Source: Lactobacillaceae bacterium (GTDB lineage: Bacteria > Bacillota > Bacilli > Lactobacillales > Lactobacillaceae). Taken from it: a stretch of DNA of 40,443 nucleotides. The stretch covers positions 1 through 40,443 of the forward strand of contig JAITQG010000073.1 of NCBI GenBank assembly GCA_031289015.1, written 5' to 3'. A program made the position numbers and the translations under genes. Below the pieces are notes generated by a model. It worked only from the letters and a program-made list of their open reading frames with translations. It had not been told where the DNA came from and did no database searches. Positions 34,708 through 39,981 of the stretch are shown here, piece after piece (within the stretch, counting starts at the first letter, position 1; the number at the start of each line of letters is the position of its first letter).

Positions 34708-35154
34708 TTAAATGCTTGGCTCATCAATTTCTGGATCATATTGTTGAACATCTTCAAACAATCCATCTGTTTCAAAAACATCAGGTACAGGCAATGTTTT
34801 ACTCAAATTCACGGTGCTTTCAATATAGTCAATTAACTGTGGGAAATCCTGATTAACTGTAGTAAACACAAGGTCCCAGTTTGTTCGACCGTAATTGTGT
34901 GATATCAAATTTCGCATGTTTTTCATTTGCTGCCACGGCATGGCTGGAAATTCATGTTTAAAGCCTGCCGACAAATGACCAACATTTTCGCCTACCTCTT
35001 CAATACGGCGCGCCACTGCATCTTGGGCGTCTATGTTTTTTAACAAGTCCAGGCCACTATTAATGTTGACTCTTTCAAACCCATTAATGGCCCTTTTTGC
35101 AAAAATAAGCACATTGTCCAACGCTTCTATTTCTCGTTTGGTTAAATCATACAA
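34708..35154 (-). CDS. hepT: HepT-like HEPN ribonuclease toxin
   Basis: About 148 residues, HEPN fold. The motif RNLISHNY (R81, H86, Y88 from the TTG start) is exactly the Rx4HxY of HepT toxins; the Tyr is the residue the partner AMPylates. It cleaves RNA unless modified. I prefer the TTG at 35154, since GAGG lies 9 nt upstream; the ATG at 35169 (five codons longer) has no site. It overlaps mntA, so the two are coupled. The phase-variable leader of the restriction-modification genes begins 20 nt after its stop, so one transcript probably covers all five frames. Confidence 0.9.
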   Translation of the reverse strand: MYDLTKREIEALDNVLIFAKRAINGFERVNINSGLDLLKNIDAQDAVARRIEEVGENVGHLSAGFKHEFPAMPWQQMKNMRNLISHNYGRTNWDLVFTTVNQDFPQLIDYIESTVNLSKTLPVPDVFETDGLFEDVQQYDPEIDEPSI

Positions 35155-35650
35155 AGCGCAGCACCTCATTTTTGATACTTGTCAAAAACTTTCGGGTTTC
35201 AAGCGTTGTAATAAATTTTTTCAAATCATATAGATCAATAAGCTGCACATCTTTATTTAGCGTCTTTTGAGCATACTCCATAATCCGACTCTTCTCTTGC
35301 AAAGACAGCTGCGTCGATCCTTGATTTTTAGCAATAATCAGATCAACATCGCTTTCTTCAGTCGCCAAGCCAGTTGCATAACTACCAAATAATAATACAT
35401 CTGATAAAGCAAAGTTGCTTGCAATATCATGCGCAAAATCATTCAAAGTAGCTAAAGATAGTAACTCACTGACTTGCATCACAGCTTGTTGATAGGCTTG
35501 GATGTTTTTTAAGGTAGGATTGCCAATGTTGTTTTCTATCCTATTAACCTGAACACGAGAAATGCCAGCAATTTTAGCAATGGCTTCTTGCGAAAATTTA
35601 CTTTTTACGCGTTTTTGAATAGTTTCATTCAATAAATCTTTAACTAACAT
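35147..35650 (-). CDS. mntA: MntA-like nucleotidyltransferase antitoxin with HTH domain
   Basis: About 167 residues. The N-terminal XRE-type helix-turn-helix (residues 19-45: SQEAIAKIAGISRVQVNRIE) is fused to a minimal nucleotidyltransferase. Its motif GSYATGLATEESDVD (residues 89-103) is the GSx10DxD of MntA. It silences HepT by AMPylating its tyrosine (type VII toxin-antitoxin). The DNA-binding domain is not part of the minimal MntA and suggests autoregulation at the palindrome upstream. The ATG at 35650 is 9 nt from GGAGG; a TTG two codons upstream is less likely. Confidence 0.9.
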   Translation of the reverse strand: MLVKDLLNETIQKRVKSKFSQEAIAKIAGISRVQVNRIENNIGNPTLKNIQAYQQAVMQVSELLSLATLNDFAHDIASNFALSDVLLFGSYATGLATEESDVDLIIAKNQGSTQLSLQEKSRIMEYAQKTLNKDVQLIDLYDLKKFITTLETRKFLTSIKNEVLRFV

Positions 35651-35671
35651 AATCAAGCACCTCCCAAAACT

Positions 35672-35690
35672 ATTGTAACATACATGTTAC
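35672..35690 (-). promoter_or_regulatory. mntA-hepT -10 and palindromic operator
   Basis: A perfect palindrome GTAACAT-AC-ATGTTAC (35675-35690) overlaps a -10-like TACAAT (minus, 35672-35677). It is the likely binding site of the helix-turn-helix of MntA. The -35 is weak. Confidence 0.7.
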
Positions 35691-35728
35691 TGGAAGTTGT
35701 GTGATTTTTTAGCGTTCGCTGCCTCTTT

Positions 35729-35764
35729 GGTGTAGACATACCACCCGTTATCGTCAGCTACACC
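35729..35764 (-). repeat. R1: 36-bp repeat
   Basis: A full-length copy with GGTGTAG/CTACACC ends. On the minus strand it reads G-V-A-D-D-N-G-W-Y-V-Y-T and continues in frame for KEAANAKKSHNFQ before a stop. Directly on its right is ATG preceded by AAGGAAAGC, so the repeat interrupts something just after a start codon. Confidence 0.9.
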
Positions 35765-35877
35765 ATCTGCTTTCCTTCAAACTAAAAGCACCATGCGGTT
35801 GCACAGTGCTTCGTTGTTAAATCAATTCTATTTTTTCAAAATCAGAAAGCAGATACGAATACAGCCGTATTCCCACC

Positions 35878-36513
35878 TTATTTTTCAGCAAATACAATCG
35901 CGCTTACTACTTCTTCACTAACAGGAACCAAGTCCCAAGCATCCAATTCTACATGAATTTATTTGGGCTGATTTAGGTTATATTTTTCTCGGGTATGTGT
36001 ATGCCCACATAGTAACCATTCCCCTGTATTCACGGGAGCGCGCGAATCTTCGTAAGGGTAATGGGCAAGCAACAGTTTTATATCGCGTATCTGTATTTCA
36101 TCAGATTCCTTGACGGTGTTAAAAACGGGTAAATATTCTTCCTCAGCATTAGAATCATGATTCCCCTTGCTGAGGTATCGATTCTTGCATGCTATTTTAA
36201 AAACCCATGCTCGCATACTTTCTTTTGTGATTTTCTTCGAGACATCACCCAACACGTATAATTCATCGTCAGCACCTACAGACTGATTGATATTTTCGAC
36301 GATTTTTGCATTATGTGCATCCACATCGCCAATTTTTTTGAAGCTGATATGCTCCTCTTGTGCGTAATCAGTAAGATTTTGTTGCGCCTGTGCATAGCCG
36401 AATACTTCTACATCCCGCTCGAATTTTTCCATGAGAATTTCATCTTTAATAAACCCACGAAACGCAGCGACCATTGGATGACCAAAATGCAAATCTGCAG
36501 TAAAGTATTTCAA
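35878..36513 (-). pseudogene. Calcineurin-like phosphoesterase with an internal stop
   Basis: A metallophosphatase of the small phage-associated group. Metal-binding motifs are FTADLHFGH (residues 4-12), GDVS, GNHD, a lone His in LAHYPY and GHTHT. The TTG at 36513 is chosen as start (AAAGGAAG 8 nt upstream; protein starts KYFTADLHFG). An in-frame TAA at 35959-35961 ends the frame after NLNQPK. The frame then goes on with IHVELDAWDLVPVSEEVV and a natural stop at 35878. LDAWD-x-PVS is the normal C-terminus of this family, so about 26 residues are cut off by a nonsense change. All catalytic motifs precede it, so activity may remain. Confidence 0.75.
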
Positions 36514-36620
36514 ATCGTCACTTCCTTTCGAATAATTACCTTGGAATAGCAAATATGCTGATATTCAATTATCACCTTCGTTATAGCTGATTGTCGATTT
36601 AGCGCAAGAATTGTATATCA

Positions 36621-36648
36621 AAAATAAAAAGCCTATGGACATAGACTT
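36621..36648 (-). terminator. Terminator upstream of the phosphoesterase
   Basis: Minus strand: AAGTCTATG, TC, CATAGGCTTTTTATTTTT. It isolates the phosphoesterase from genes to the right. The surrounding space 36514-36734 contains a 61-codon frame running through this hairpin; I see no support that it is a gene. Confidence 0.7.
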
Positions 36649-36734
36649 CCAATACGGCTTGTATACAGAGGTGACAAATGCGCCATCTCCCAATTCATTT
36701 GCTGAATTATAACGCTGAAAAGTCACTTGATAAA

Positions 36735-36770
36735 GGTGTAGACATAACACGCATTATCACTGGCTACACG
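36735..36770 (-). repeat. R2: 36-bp repeat
   Basis: A full-length copy. The last base of the right end is changed (CTACACG). The minus frame reads V-A-S-D-N-A-C-Y-V-Y-T and then stops after three codons. Confidence 0.9.
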
Positions 36771-36789
36771 TCTTTTGCCATGCCAGCTC

Positions 36790-37050
36790 CTAATCATCAT
36801 ATTTTACAATCGACTTGATCTCGTCTTGAGTAATTTCAATTGCACTAGTTGTGATACCTGGTTTTTGAATATCTACACTGTATAACTCGTCATTAACAAA
36901 ATCATCAGTTTCTTCGTTATAAGTTTCATGATCAATTGAATTATTAAAACCTATTAATTTACCAACGTACGTCTTACCGTCATCAGCTAAAATAGCTACC
37001 ATCTGGCCTTTTAATTCTTGGTAAAGTTGATAACATTCTTTTTCATTCAT
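36790..37050 (-). CDS. Small acidic protein, possibly LSM-like (phage/immunity type)
   Basis: 86 residues. The start at 37050 has AAGGAG 7-8 nt upstream; further upstream the frame runs into repeat R3. The pattern VAILADDGKTYVGKLIGF, an acidic middle (NEETDDF), then SAIEITQDEIKSIV resembles the protein at 39761-39967 (VRVTLIDEVHVPPFVGYM, then ITWSHIKDIEVV). Both look like a small Sm-like barrel. In phages such proteins often follow the minor head/toxin gene. An immunity role is possible but inferred. It forms the only gene between R2 and R3. Confidence 0.55.
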   Translation of the reverse strand: MNEKECYQLYQELKGQMVAILADDGKTYVGKLIGFNNSIDHETYNEETDDFVNDELYSVDIQKPGITTSAIEITQDEIKSIVKYDD

Positions 37051-37091
37051 CTCAATCTCCTTCATTGATCGGGTAAACATGGACTCCTTTT

Positions 37092-37127
37092 TGTGCAGAC
37101 ACAACAAACATTATCACTAGCTACACC
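37092..37127 (-). repeat. R3: 36-bp repeat
   Basis: The most changed of the seven full copies at its left end (TGTGCAG for GGTGTAG). The right end directly abuts the stop codon of the YoeB-like toxin gene. Confidence 0.88.
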
Positions 37128-37445
37128 TTAATTGTCATTATAGTGTCCAAAAGCTGACCAAATCCAGACTGTCTTTATTGTCTTATCAACTGTAAATACA
37201 ACCCGCTGTTTACCATTAATTCGCATTGATCGTGCTTTTTTCATACCCTTGTAATTCTGCAGTTGTTCATTATTTCGAACATGGGCAAACGGATTACGAC
37301 GCAACAGTTCTTTGATTTCATTATAATCATCCAGCAAATCAAGTTTATGCAGCTCAGGTAAATCTTTTTTGGCCACTGTTCGATGTTCTTTGATAATATA
37401 GACAATTTCCTGATTTAAAATATCAGTCTTGTTTTCAAATATCAT
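37128..37445 (-). CDS. RelE/YoeB-superfamily toxin
   Basis: 105 residues. The C-terminal core RSMRINGKQRVVFTVDKTIKTVW, split by strands and ending WSAFGHYND, has the Arg-rich strand and terminal HY of YoeB/Txe mRNA interferases that cleave mRNA at the ribosome. The N-terminal half is longer than classical YoeB. It follows the antitoxin gene by 3 bp, with GAGG 8 nt before the ATG. Its stop lies immediately next to R3, so either the repeat marks the cassette boundary or the last residues were altered by the junction. Confidence 0.75.
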   Translation of the reverse strand: MIFENKTDILNQEIVYIIKEHRTVAKKDLPELHKLDLLDDYNEIKELLRRNPFAHVRNNEQLQNYKGMKKARSMRINGKQRVVFTVDKTIKTVWIWSAFGHYNDN

Positions 37446-37448
37446 GGA

Positions 37449-37694
37449 TTACACCTCAACAAAGTCATCATCGGTTGCATCTTTCATACGATTTATGACC
37501 TCATCAAGCACTCCGTTTTCTTGTAGGTACGCAGTTTCAATCAATGAACGATATTCTGATTTTGTCATTATTACGATACTTTCATCTTCATCGTCAGTTC
37601 CAATTTGCATCGGCTCCTGGTTTTCTTTCACAGCCCTTAAAACACTAAAAAAATTTTTACGTGCTGACGTTGGCGTTAATACATTCATATCCAT
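37449..37694 (-). CDS. Phd/YefM-family antitoxin
   Basis: About 81 residues. The N-terminal TPTSARKNFFSVLRAVKENQEPMQI is the Phd/YefM DNA-binding and dimer domain. IVIMTKSEYRSLIETAYL and the acidic tail MKDATDDDF form the toxin-binding part. The start at 37694 follows AAGGTGG by a short gap; the ATG two codons later is also possible. It represses its own operon through the palindrome upstream and neutralises the YoeB-like toxin. Confidence 0.85.
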   Translation of the reverse strand: MDMNVLTPTSARKNFFSVLRAVKENQEPMQIGTDDEDESIVIMTKSEYRSLIETAYLQENGVLDEVINRMKDATDDDFVEV

Positions 37695-37711
37695 AACCAC
37701 CTTTTAAATAT

Positions 37712-37750
37712 TTATATGTACATTATAACGTACATATAACGTGTTGTCTA
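37712..37750 (-). promoter_or_regulatory. Toxin-antitoxin promoter with palindromic operator
   Basis: Minus strand: -35 TAGACA (37745-37750), 17 bp, -10 TATAAT (37722-37727). The perfect palindrome TTATATGTAC-N8-GTACATATAA (37712-37739) covers the -10, a typical Phd/YefM operator arrangement. Confidence 0.85.
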
Positions 37751-37760
37751 TAATCTCAAG

Positions 37761-37823
37761 TTAGCCTTTGTCGTTAACTAAAAAAATTATTTCAGTTGCT
37801 GCTACTTGCATGTTTAATACCTT
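37761..37823 (-). pseudogene. C-terminal gene fragment fused to repeat R4
   Basis: The reading frame of R4 (V-A-S-D-N-A-W-Y-V-Y-S) continues for 20 residues, KVLNMQVAATEIIFLVNDKG, and then stops. It has no start codon of its own except an internal ATG. It looks like the tail of a gene cut at the repeat; I do not recognise it. Confidence 0.4.
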
Positions 37824-37859
37824 GCTGTAGACATACCACGCATTATCACTAGCTACACC
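37824..37859 (-). repeat. R4: 36-bp repeat
   Basis: A full-length copy with left end GCTGTAG. To its right lie a hairpin terminator and a ribosome-binding site/start block at 37886-37911, which match 25 of 26 positions of the right flank of R1. Confidence 0.9.
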
Positions 37860-37978
37860 TAAACGCTTACCACTTGCTTTCCTTCATCTGCTTTCCTCCA
37901 AACTAAAAGCAGTCACCATATGGATAACTGCTTAGTATTATGAATTGTTTACATTGGAATACGAATTTTCTCAGTCAC

Positions 37979-38185
37979 TTAATATTCAATGTCCGGGTAC
38001 CGATCTAAATTATCTAATATATCTTGATAATAATCTGGGATCAATCTTGGGATATACTTCCACCGATCAACAGTTAGGTTAATCCACATAGTGACAAATC
38101 CACGTGGGGCATCAGGTTTTGGTAAGTAAAAGCCTCGACTATCTTCAAAATATGATCGTTCTTTTTCTGTTAACGGCTGCTCCAT
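37979..38185 (-). CDS. Small protein of unknown function (probable phage origin)
   Basis: 68 residues, rich in Tyr, Trp and Pro (PRGFVTMWINLTVDRWKYI). GGGAGG lies 5 nt before the ATG. It starts 3 bp after the stop of a truncated frame and is followed by a terminator hairpin (about 37899-37925) and then R4. No family is recognised. Position and style suggest a phage structural-region gene. Confidence 0.5.
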   Translation of the reverse strand: MEQPLTEKERSYFEDSRGFYLPKPDAPRGFVTMWINLTVDRWKYIPRLIPDYYQDILDNLDRYPDIEY

Positions 38186-38187
38186 AA

Positions 38188-38244
38188 CTACCTCCCACGT
38201 ATCCGTTTTAATACTCTAGCTGCTACTTGTCCTAATTCATCATT
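38188..38244 (-). pseudogene. C-terminal gene fragment cut at repeat R5
   Basis: 18 codons, NDELGQVAARVLKRIRGR, then TAG. The frame has no start and begins at the left end of R5. The last bases hold the ribosome-binding site of the next gene (GGGAGG), as in a tightly packed phage operon. It is the tail of an unidentified gene whose front is missing. Confidence 0.5.
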
Positions 38245-38245
38245 A

Positions 38246-38281
38246 GGTGTAGCCATAACAAACATTATCACCAGCTACACC
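38246..38281 (-). repeat. R5: 36-bp repeat
   Basis: Identical in all 36 positions to R6. It is in frame with the tape measure fragment on its right (V-A-G-D-N-V-C-Y-G-Y-T, then stop). Confidence 0.95.
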
Positions 38282-38634
38282 CCCAACTTCAGCGGCATTA
38301 AACTTGGTTGACTTTCCCCAATCTAACGCCATATCGCTTAATGACTTTAATTCCTTTTTTGGTGCGCCAGTCGCTTGTCCGACTAAGTTCATAGTCTGTT
38401 CGAAATCTCCAGCTGATTTCACCGAACTAACCGCAAATGCACCAACAGCTGCACCAGCAACAGCCATACCTTTGACTAGTACTCCTGCCGATTGTTGGCC
38501 GGCTTGACCAAATGATTTGGCTAACCCAGTGGCCGCTGCTTCTCCTTCGTTCGCAGTTTCTTTCATTGCTTTTTTGCGTCTGAGTTATCTACTTTAATGA
38601 CAGCCCATAGCGCAAATAATTCTGCTGCACTCAT
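38282..38634 (-). pseudogene. Phage tape measure protein, N-terminal fragment with frameshift
   Basis: It starts SAAELFALWAVIKVDNSDA after AAAGGAGG. At an A6 run (38570-38575) the frame goes to a stop. One extra A would restore KKAMKETANEGEAAATG, which continues as the alanine-rich coil ending STKFNAAEVGG. This is the standard N-terminus of Siphoviridae tape measure proteins. Full-length proteins are usually much longer; here only about 118 codons remain, then R5. So the gene is broken twice: by a one-base deletion and by truncation at the repeat. Confidence 0.8.
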
Positions 38635-38712
38635 AAGTGTTCCTCCTTTCCTTTCGAGGTTACTCAGTGATATAATATATTTACTAAAAATAAGACGAGA
38701 GGTATTCGACAA

Positions 38713-38826
38713 ATGGCAGCATTTCTAGTTTATACATTTATTTTTCTGTTTATCGTTATGCCCTTAGTACTTGGTCCGATTATGTTTATCGGCCGACTGA
38801 TATACTTAACCACTAGAAAAAAGTAA
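38713..38826 (+). CDS. 37-residue hydrophobic peptide, candidate type I toxin
   Basis: The only plus-strand gene in the repeat region. It has a TATAAT (38671-38676), AGAGG 10 nt before the ATG, one membrane helix over most of its length with a PLVLGP turn, and a basic TTRKK end. A hairpin terminator follows. Size and plan resemble Fst/Ldr-type membrane toxins controlled by antisense RNA. It is inserted between the tail chaperone and tape measure genes, which are normally adjacent. An antisense RNA is not demonstrated; the function is inferred. Confidence 0.45.
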   Translation: MAAFLVYTFIFLFIVMPLVLGPIMFIGRLIYLTTRKK

Positions 38827-38858
38827 AAAGTGATCACATTCATTGTGGTCGCTTTTTT
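38825..38858 (+). terminator. Terminator after the small hydrophobic peptide
   Basis: AAAAAGTGATCACA, TTCA, TTGTGGTCGCTTTTTT, a stem with several G-U pairs. The stop codon of the convergent chaperone frame (38840) lies inside it. Confidence 0.7.
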
Positions 38859-39402
38859 GGTTTCACCAATTTACTTGCGAAGGCCAATTGTTCAGCCACC
38901 ACTTCGTCATCATTGCCTCGAATAGTCTTAGTTCTAATGTGAACAGCATTATCTTTCTTAAAGTCACCAAAGCTTTGTTCAACATCTTTGGCCAACCATA
39001 CTTCCCACAATTGTTCTTCGTTCTCTTGCTCAAAAAGATAAAAAATAAAATCCGCTAAATTACGCATCGAAAATGTCGAGAGTAGTTTTAGCGGATTTCC
39101 ATATCTTTTGAATAACATGTCTTTAATTTTATACTCGCCATCACTTACTTCAGTAACGAGGCGATAGACTTGAAAAAATCAGCCAACTCCGGCTTCTTGA
39201 AGAATGCAACAATAAGCGCGGTGTAATCGACCAATGACATGTCTTGAATTTCTTGAACTGGCTTCCCTGTCACACTTGCCAATAGATCATTGATTTCAAT
39301 TTTCACGACTGCCAAATTTGAAATAACTCCTTGAAGCAATCCAGCAATCAGTTTCATCCCACGCTCTTGAACTGCTTGTTCATCATTCGGGTCAAACTTA
39401 TC
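38840..39402 (-). pseudogene. Phage tail assembly chaperone pair (5'-truncated) with -1 frameshift site
   Basis: Zero frame: from R6 (39403) into DKFDPNDEQAVQERGMKLI and on to FFKSIASLLK, stop 39145. The -1 frame enters at the slippery heptamer T-TTT-TTC (39172-39178) and reads QVYRLVTEVSDGEYKIKDML and on to KPKKRPQ, stop 38840. A short chaperone plus a -1 frameshift product just before the tape measure gene is the gpG/gpGT arrangement of siphophages. There is no start codon before the first ATG at 39357, and the frame runs back into R6, so the N-terminus is missing. Confidence 0.8.
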
Positions 39403-39438
39403 GGTGTAGCCATAACAAACATTATCACCAGCTACACC
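39403..39438 (-). repeat. R6: 36-bp repeat
   Basis: Identical to R5. It continues in frame into the truncated tail chaperone on its left. Confidence 0.95.
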
Positions 39439-39447
39439 ACATAGTGC

Positions 39448-39603
39448 TCAAACTAATGCTTTTGCTCTTAAAGCCTCAAGTTCAGCTTGTGTAATCGGTT
39501 TTATATTTTTAAATCGCGGATTGTTTGGGTCAATTTCAGGGTGTCGTTCTAAAAATGTTTTATCTGAAATTTCCCAAGGCATACGATCATCAATCATTAC
39601 CAT
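39448..39603 (-). CDS. Small phage protein of unknown function
   Basis: 51 residues (VMIDDRMPWEISDKTFLERH at the start, ELEALRAKALV at the end). GGGGTGATGAG precedes the ATG. Its start overlaps the end of the truncated frame upstream. It is charged, soluble and probably helical. Its place before the tail chaperone suggests a minor tail-region protein; no family is recognised. Confidence 0.5.
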   Translation of the reverse strand: MVMIDDRMPWEISDKTFLERHPEIDPNNPRFKNIKPITQAELEALRAKALV

Positions 39604-39690
39604 CTCATCACCCCATAATTCCAACCAAGATTTTCAGCAAGTATCATCGCCAAATCATCTACCTGTTGCGTATTTTCAGCTTCGTGTATT
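39597..39690 (-). pseudogene. C-terminal phage gene fragment cut at R7
   Basis: The frame IHEAENTQQVDDLAMILAEN ends LGWNYGVMRW and a stop. It has no start and begins directly at the left end of R7. The acidic helical tail fits a phage tail-region protein; its identity is unknown. Confidence 0.5.
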
Positions 39691-39726
39691 GGCGTAGACA
39701 TAATACACATTATCACCAGCTACACC
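39691..39726 (-). repeat. R7: 36-bp repeat
   Basis: A full-length copy, four differences from R5/R6. Coding frames are cut on both sides: a start-proximal fragment on the right, a C-terminal fragment on the left. Confidence 0.92.
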
Positions 39727-39764
39727 TCATATTGCACATTAAAATAATCGTCTTTAGCCATCAT
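39720..39764 (-). pseudogene. N-terminal fragment of a YjcQ-like phage gene
   Basis: The ATG at 39764 overlaps the stop of the preceding gene (ATGA). The 14 codons MMAKDDYFNVQYEV match the start of YjcQ-type phage proteins (MAKDDYF...), then the frame meets TAG inside R7. The remaining part of the gene is absent. Confidence 0.5.
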
Positions 39765-39967
39765 TCCACCACTTCAATATCTTTAATATGGCTCCATGTA
39801 ATAAAACGACCATCAACGACGATCGCGTCTTCAATCCCATCTGGCGTGTCGCCAGCATTAGAATATTCAGACATATAACCCACAAACGGCGGCACATGTA
39901 CTTCGTCAATCAGGGTCACACGCACGGTCTTTCGCCACATATTAAAAACTTCCATTTCAGTCTTCAT
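39761..39967 (-). CDS. Small LSM-like phage protein, candidate immunity protein
   Basis: 68 residues. The plan is a strand-rich VRVTLIDEVHVPPFVGYMSE, an acidic loop with DTPDGIEDAIVVDG, then ITWSHIKDIEVVE. AGAGG lies about 9 nt before the ATG. It begins 14 bp after the stop of the toxin-like minor head gene, where immunity genes of MuF-associated toxins usually sit. It resembles the protein at 36790-37050. The function is inferred from position. Confidence 0.55.
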   Translation of the reverse strand: MKTEMEVFNMWRKTVRVTLIDEVHVPPFVGYMSEYSNAGDTPDGIEDAIVVDGRFITWSHIKDIEVVE

Positions 39968-39981
39968 AAATAGATTAACCT

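Noticed and set aside
34630-34836. Plus-strand ORF starting with repeated VGWL
   Set aside because: It is only the simple repeat read in the other direction and then the antisense of hepT. It has no ribosome-binding site; the minus-strand leader has one.
36565-36750. 61-codon minus-strand frame starting inside R2
   Set aside because: It runs through a clear terminator hairpin and has no ribosome-binding site. It might be a gene remnant, but nothing supports it.
35729-39726. CRISPR array made of 36-bp repeats
   Set aside because: The repeat length fits, but the spacing is 0.25-1.1 kb and variable, segments hold genes, and no cas genes are present.
35729-39726. Insertion of a MITE or other transposable element at each repeat
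   Set aside because: No target-site duplications flank the copies, and gene halves on the two sides do not join into one gene when the repeat is removed.
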